From Kiritimatiellota bacterium (GTDB lineage Bacteria; Verrucomicrobiota; Kiritimatiellia; JAAZAB01), in assembly GCA_008636095.1 (NCBI GenBank), contig VSJD01000274.1:1-10000 (forward strand): a stretch of 10,000 nt of DNA. Reading direction: 5' to 3'. The notes below the pieces were generated by a model that was not told the DNA's origin, ran no database searches, and was given only the letters and a program-made list of their open reading frames with translations. Positions within the stretch are counted from its first letter, which is position 1; each line of letters begins with the position of its first letter. Below, one piece after another: positions 7,014 to 10,000 of this stretch. A program made the position numbers and the translations under genes.

Positions 7014-7736
7014 TTACACCCCACTCAGCCGGTCCCATACCCACGTGCCCGCCGCCATCAGCGCTCGTCCGCAGACGCTCCATACGACCGCCTGGTCTCC
7101 CGCCAGCCGTCGAATCAAATCCGGCAACGTCAGGGGCGCCACGATCAGCAGAACCAGGCAGACCCCCAGCATATTTATGATGTAAATCATGCCGAACGAA
7201 AACACCCGGCCATAATCGCGTACGTCCTGTTGGTCTTGAGCCAGGGCATAGATCGTGAACACAAAATGAAACCCCAAGGTTAACCCGATAAGCCCGAGCC
7301 AGACCAGGGCATAGGGACGCAGGTCGAAAAAAATCAGCAGGATGTAATACGCCAGGATGACGATGAAGGTGTAGAGTGGGAAAAAATAAGGGGCCAGGGC
7401 AATGAGCCAGTTGCTTTGCGATAATTTTACATGGCCACTGCTCCCGGATATCCGCAGGCCGGAAACTCGCGCCCCCAGGAGCGCGCCCCAGAGTGCGTGC
7501 GTCAACTCATGCGCCAGTACGTAAAGCCGCACCGGTACCGGCAACGCCCAGAACACGAACGCGGCCAGCACCACGCCCGCAGCAACCATCAGGAACGGCC
7601 GCGCACCACCCGTTAAGGACAATGCGGCCGAGGCGCCGATACTCGCCACCACCGTGAGCGTCAAGGCAATGCCGCAGGGAATTAATAACACGCCGATGCA
7701 AAAGCGGAGATACGAGAGCGATTTAAATTTCCACAT
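7014..7736 (-). CDS. Polytopic membrane protein with HELTH zinc-metallopeptidase motif (M50-like)
   Basis: The predicted inner-membrane protein of 240 aa has about five to six hydrophobic segments: roughly 10-40, 46-68, 109-136, 140-165 and 180-203. The AHELTHALWGALLGARV segment (75-91) carries the HExxH zinc-binding motif at 76-80, placed at a membrane helix as in site-2-type (M50) proteases. The usual M50 NxxPxxxLDG second motif is not found. A conserved-looking GFHFVFT...QQD block (155-171) could supply the third ligand (Asp171) or another polar site. The frame also allows ATG at 7790, but that start has no ribosome site and would add a hydrophilic stretch overlapping the rpsT promoter; ATG at 7736, with a weak GGA before it, is preferred. 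It lies 70 bp upstream of the glycosidase gene. Substrate unknown, and proteolytic activity is inferred only. Confidence 0.6.
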   Translation of the reverse strand: MWKFKSLSYLRFCIGVLLIPCGIALTLTVVASIGASAALSLTGGARPFLMVAAGVVLAAFVFWALPVPVRLYVLAHELTHALWGALLGARVSGLRISGSSGHVKLSQSNWLIALAPYFFPLYTFIVILAYYILLIFFDLRPYALVWLGLIGLTLGFHFVFTIYALAQDQQDVRDYGRVFSFGMIYIINMLGVCLVLLIVAPLTLPDLIRRLAGDQAVVWSVCGRALMAAGTWVWDRLSGV

Positions 7737-7752
7737 AATTTCAAATCCGCGC

Positions 7753-7780
7753 TTGACTTCCCCGTGGCAATGTTTCAAAT
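7753..7780 (+). promoter_or_regulatory. Predicted promoter for rpsT
   Basis: TTGACT (7753-7758) and TCAAAT (7775-7780) are separated by 16 bp, giving an expected leader of roughly 55 bases. The -35 lies in the same ten-base block, GCGCTTGACT, as the ktrB -35. The -10 match is only four of six, so the exact start is uncertain. Confidence 0.35.
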
Positions 7781-7841
7781 TACCGGCCATTGCAACGAGT
7801 TAAATATACACACAACCGGATTAGAGCAGGGAGTTTATACT

Positions 7842-8117
7842 ATGCCCAATATTCACAGTGCAGTTAAGCGAATGCGCGTCTCGGAAAAAGCGCGCCAGAG
7901 GAACAAGGCCGCTAAATCCCAAATCAGTACCCTGCGCCGCCAGCTTTTCGAAGTATGTGTGGCCAACGATGTGGATAAAAGTCGCAAAGCGTTCAGCGAT
8001 TACTGTTCGATCCTGGATAAGGCCGCCATCAAGGGCATTATCAAGAAAAACACCGCCATTCGCCGGAAGCGACGCGCATCGGCTAAGATCGCGGCACTGG
8101 TCCAACCGAAGGCCTGA
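7842..8117 (+). CDS. rpsT: Small ribosomal subunit protein bS20
   Basis: bS20 is a helical protein that binds 16S rRNA in the 30S subunit. The 91-aa product begins MPNIHSAVKRMRVSEKARQRNKA, close to the universal bS20 N-terminus (xNIxSAxKRxxxxxKxRxxNxxxKS). It continues with three basic helices and ends in the KGIIKKNTAIRRKRRASAKIA block (about 65-86). The usual length is about 87-90 aa. The start is fixed by homology and by AGGGAG (7828-7833) eight bases before the ATG; an in-frame upstream ATG at 7764 would add an unrelated tail. The gene ends in a double stop (TGA TAG). It stands alone, divergent from the HExxH gene and convergent with lptE, which is usual for rpsT. Confidence 0.95.
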   Translation: MPNIHSAVKRMRVSEKARQRNKAAKSQISTLRRQLFEVCVANDVDKSRKAFSDYCSILDKAAIKGIIKKNTAIRRKRRASAKIAALVQPKA

Positions 8118-8120
8118 TAG

Positions 8121-8139
8121 CTGACTTGATAGAAGTCAG
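8121..8139 (+). terminator. Hairpin directly after rpsT
   Basis: CTGACTT (8121-8127) and AAGTCAG (8133-8139) form a perfect 7-bp stem with a GATAG loop, starting right after the double stop. A T-rich stretch (8147-8165) begins eight bases later, not immediately, so it is an imperfect intrinsic terminator or an mRNA-stabilising hairpin. Confidence 0.4.
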
Positions 8140-8145
8140 AGATCA

Positions 8146-8194
8146 GTTCTTGGTTCTTTGTTTTTCCGTCGTCCGGCGTCTGTCGTCCGTCCCC
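8146..8194. repeat. Degenerate 7-bp tandem repeat between rpsT and lptE
   Basis: The plus strand divides into seven heptamers that drift from GTTCTTG and GTTCTTT through GTTTTTC to CGTCGTC, CGGCGTC, TGTCGTC and CGTCCCC. TCGTCCG is shared with the gap at 6988-7008. It has the look of a decayed low-complexity tandem repeat. Confidence 0.45.
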
Positions 8195-8202
8195 GCCCCG
8201 CC

Positions 8203-8718
8203 TCACCAGGTTTCCACCACTTTTTCGACAATCCGTTTGGCCAGGTCTTCTGATGCGGCGGGAATGGCCGCGCGCTTGGAACTGTTGAGATTACCTACAA
8301 ACACAAACGTGGATTCTCCGATTACATCCGCCTCGTTCATGATCTCCCGGGTCTTGGCGCGTTTCAGCACAAACGACACCTGCAGGGTCAGCCGGTATTC
8401 GTTCGGCTTGGCCTTGTCCGTCGTCTGGTCATAGCGCAAGGGCGTCAGCGTCATGGCGTTCAACGTGGTTTCCAGAAGAACGTCGGCCTCGCCCTTGGGC
8501 ACGATGCGCAGAGTGCCGTCCTTCTGAAACTCTGCGATGGTCGCGTTGGTGGTGTCAATTTCCAGCAGGGGCTCGTTGCACTTGTTGATAAAGAGTTGCA
8601 CATAAATGGCTTTCACATCGGGCGGCAGGGTGCTGCCCAGTTGGTAGCCCACACACCCCGGCAGTGTCAGCAGGACGAGTACCATCCCCAGCAGCATGGC
8701 CGTACATTTGCAAATCAT
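8203..8718 (-). CDS. lptE: LptE-like LPS-assembly lipoprotein
   Basis: LptE is the outer-membrane lipoprotein that plugs the LptD barrel and helps place LPS in the outer leaflet. The 171-aa product starts with a lipoprotein signal peptide ending in LTLPGC, with the lipidated Cys at residue 22, then GYQLGSTLPPDVKAIYVQLF, the usual LptE opening (GY.L...LP...k.iyv..f). It continues with T-x-x-L-x-x-x-x-x-x-D-G-type strands and a C-terminal amphipathic helix (DLAKRIVEKVVETW). ATG at 8718 was chosen because it overlaps the upstream stop as ATGA, has GGGGGA seven to eight bases before it, and gives a proper signal peptide; the frame's upstream ATG (8778) would bury it. Translation is coupled to the TPR gene. 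The family is divergent, so LptE is likely, not certain. Confidence 0.8.
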   Translation of the reverse strand: MICKCTAMLLGMVLVLLTLPGCVGYQLGSTLPPDVKAIYVQLFINKCNEPLLEIDTTNATIAEFQKDGTLRIVPKGEADVLLETTLNAMTLTPLRYDQTTDKAKPNEYRLTLQVSFVLKRAKTREIMNEADVIGESTFVFVGNLNSSKRAAIPAASEDLAKRIVEKVVETW

Positions 8719-9731
8719 GGATTTTTCCCCCGTTGTTGGTTGATCTCCGCAATACGTACATGGGCCTGTTCCGCCCACTCCGAATGGGGAAATTCGTCAA
8801 TCACCCGCTCATAGCAGATCCGGGCGGCAACCAGGCTGTCGCGACACTCCTGCTTATCGCTGGTGAACCGGGCGGTCTTTTCATAGAGCGCGGCCTGGCC
8901 GTACAGGCCGCCGGCCAGATCGCGCTGAAGTTCAGCCAAGTAGGTCCGCGCCTCTGCCGCCATGTCGCTGTAGGGATACCAGTCGAGGAATCCCTGTAAC
9001 ACCGCCACGGCATTTTCGCGTAAATCCAAGGCCACGGGATTTTCGCGGGAATACTCATAACAGCATCGCCCCTGGCCGAACAAAGCCTGCTCGGCCAAGG
9101 GACTCATGGAATAACGCTGATGGTAGGTACCGTAGGCTTCAATGGCCAGATCGTATTGCTTGGTCTTTTCATAAATCCGCGCTATGCGGAATTGCAGTTC
9201 GGCCGCCCGCTTCCACTGGGTACCGTTCCGAATCAGTTTTTCAAACAAGGGGATGGCCTCTTCCGGTGTCTTAAACTTGATAAACAGGAAATACCGGTCG
9301 CGCGTGGCCATGCCATCCGCAATGGCATACATGCGGTCCATTACTTCGTCGTACGGGAAAAAACCGGCGAAGGCCTCCACCAGAAACTGGTATTCCTCAA
9401 AAGCCTTGGCCGGCTTGCCGCGCTGTTCCAGCAGGCGACAGTAAGTCAATTGCGCCACAGGCGCCTGCGGAGATTCCGGCCAGGCATTCACCAGCGCCAA
9501 GCAGGCTTTCGAGGCCCGGATGGTATGACCAGCATCCTTGAGCTCGTTGACCCAGGCCAACTGCGTTGCCGGGGTTGCCTCGACCGGCCGGTAATGCTCC
9601 CACCAACCCAAGTCGTGCCGGGCTTGCTTGGTTTCTTCCTTTTTGTCTTCCGCCGCCCAGCCCCCCCCCATCAGCGCGACAAGCAAGAGCCCGGCGAGCC
9701 CCACACGCAGGATATGATTCCACGGTTGCAT
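8715..9731 (-). CDS. Secreted BamD-like TPR protein (outer-membrane assembly type)
   Basis: The 338-aa product has a signal peptide (MQPWNHILRVGLAGLLLVALMGGGWA, cleavage likely after Ala26, in two halves: a basic start and a Leu-rich core). About 250 residues of helical TPR-type repeats follow. Segments such as AIPLFEKLI, AIEAYGTYHQRYSMSPLAEQALF, FLDWYPYSDMAAEARTYLAEL and CYERVIDEFPHSEWAEQAHVRIAEI match the BamD/YfiO pattern of a helix, a yP.s step and a helix. BamD is an outer-membrane lipoprotein of the BAM complex, whereas here no lipobox Cys is present, so the protein would be periplasmic or differently anchored. It is also longer than E. coli BamD. Its ATGA overlap with lptE supports an envelope role. 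The signal region contains a run of nine Gs, and the start is unusual (see the leader ORF). YbgF/CpoB-like is an alternative. Confidence 0.7.
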   Translation of the reverse strand: MQPWNHILRVGLAGLLLVALMGGGWAAEDKKEETKQARHDLGWWEHYRPVEATPATQLAWVNELKDAGHTIRASKACLALVNAWPESPQAPVAQLTYCRLLEQRGKPAKAFEEYQFLVEAFAGFFPYDEVMDRMYAIADGMATRDRYFLFIKFKTPEEAIPLFEKLIRNGTQWKRAAELQFRIARIYEKTKQYDLAIEAYGTYHQRYSMSPLAEQALFGQGRCCYEYSRENPVALDLRENAVAVLQGFLDWYPYSDMAAEARTYLAELQRDLAGGLYGQAALYEKTARFTSDKQECRDSLVAARICYERVIDEFPHSEWAEQAHVRIAEINQQRGKNP

Positions 9732-9742
9732 GAAACGTACAT
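9671..9742 (-). other. Possible 23-codon leader ORF overlapping the TPR gene start
   Basis: The strongest ribosome site here, GGAGGAG (9748-9754 on the minus strand), lies five bases before an ATG at 9742. That ATG is out of frame with the TPR gene and opens a 23-codon frame (beginning MYVSCNRG) that stops with TGA just before the poly(G) tract. The TPR ATG itself is 16 bases from the same site. The peptide resembles nothing known; it may be chance or a translational control device. Confidence 0.2.
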
Positions 9743-9768
9743 TAAGACTCCTCCGCCTACGCCGTCAA
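9741..9768 (-). promoter_or_regulatory. Predicted promoter almost on the TPR gene start
   Basis: On the minus strand TTGACG (9763-9768) and CTTAAT (9741-9746) are 16 bp apart. The -35 is embedded in CCGCTTGACG, like the ktrB and rpsT boxes. The expected transcript start is within a few bases of the ATG at 9731, which would make the mRNA nearly leaderless and leave GGAGGAG untranscribed. An upstream promoter is the alternative. Confidence 0.3.
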
Positions 9769-9844
9769 GCGGAGAAATTCGTTAACTGGCCACGATACCT
9801 TGAGGGTCACGCCGCCATTTCCCTGCACTGCTTATCCGCCCGCG

Positions 9845-10000
9845 TTAGCTCAAGGCCTCGTAAATCGCCTCAGCAATGACCAGGTGGCCGGTCGGGTTCG
9901 GGTGGACCGGTTCGGCACAAAACGTGTCGGGCTCATAGCATTTCAACAGACGCCCGAACAGCTCGTGCGTCTTGATATGACGCGTCTTGAAGGTACGGCT
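9845..10000 (-). CDS. SGNH/GDSL-type hydrolase, C-terminal fragment (runs off window)
   Basis: This frame is open from the window edge to TAA at 9845-9847 and gives the last 51 residues. It carries EPVHPNPTGHLVIAEAIYEAL at its end, where PVHPNPTGH followed by a hydrophobic IAEAI is the block V signature of SGNH/GDSL esterases, which supplies the catalytic His. These enzymes hydrolyse ester bonds on carbohydrates or lipids. The family normally has Asp three residues before the His (DxxH); here it is Glu (ExxH). Nothing of the Ser, Gly or Asn blocks is in view, so substrate and localisation are unknown. The 113 bp between this gene and the TPR gene hold the promoter and ribosome site noted separately and no other clear feature. 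Confidence 0.65.
   Translation of the reverse strand, partial: SRTFKTRHIKTHELFGRLLKCYEPDTFCAEPVHPNPTGHLVIAEAIYEALS

Noticed and set aside
7764..7841. N-terminal extension of bS20 from an upstream in-frame ATG
   Set aside because: The added residues are unrelated to bS20, and AGGGAG is correctly placed for ATG 7842.
9120..9785. 221-codon plus-strand frame
   Set aside because: It is antisense to the TPR gene, which has a clear signal peptide, TPR pattern and coupling to lptE.

Overview
This is a chromosomal window of moderate to high G+C from a Gram-negative bacterium. The outer-membrane context is shown by an LptE-type LPS-assembly lipoprotein coupled to a BamD-like TPR protein. The mixture of housekeeping genes with a divergent intracellular alpha-galactosidase-like hydrolase, a membrane HExxH protein, a GDSL/SGNH hydrolase and low-complexity intergenic repeats resembles the PVC group (Verrucomicrobiota/Kiritimatiellota-like). 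That placement is an impression from gene content, not a phylogenetic result.

Layout. On the left, a KtrB/TrkH-type K+ channel subunit (minus strand) is divergent from trmJ (tRNA 2'-O-methyltransferase), which is followed by mgtE (CBS-gated Mg2+ channel). The 353-bp gap after mgtE is the most unusual stretch. It holds a palindromic MITE-like element of about 208 bp (3630-3837) with 20-bp terminal inverted repeats and an apparent 5-bp target duplication (TCCCT). This sits at the edge of a 15-bp tandem repeat array (3838-3912), which in turn abuts a good promoter for nadD. nadD (NaMN adenylyltransferase) appears to start at CTG and is followed 4 bp later by rsfS (ribosome silencing factor).

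In the middle, on the minus strand, lie a GH36-like alpha-galactosidase (start fixed by an AGGAGG) and, upstream of it, a polytopic membrane protein with an HELTH zinc-protease motif. Divergent from these is rpsT (ribosomal protein bS20). On the right, on the minus strand, are a secreted BamD-like TPR gene and lptE overlapping by ATGA, and then the C-terminal 51 codons of an SGNH-type hydrolase that runs off the window.

Functional picture. Ion homeostasis (K+, Mg2+), RNA modification, NAD synthesis, ribosome control and envelope assembly genes are typical core chromosome. No defence system, prophage, CRISPR array or integrase-bearing island is visible. The novelty is in the intergenic DNA and the gene starts: the MITE-like palindrome, the 15-bp array, heptamer repeats in two gaps, a recurrent CGCTTGAC -35 block, two promoters placed almost on top of their start codons, and a poly(G) tract in a signal peptide.
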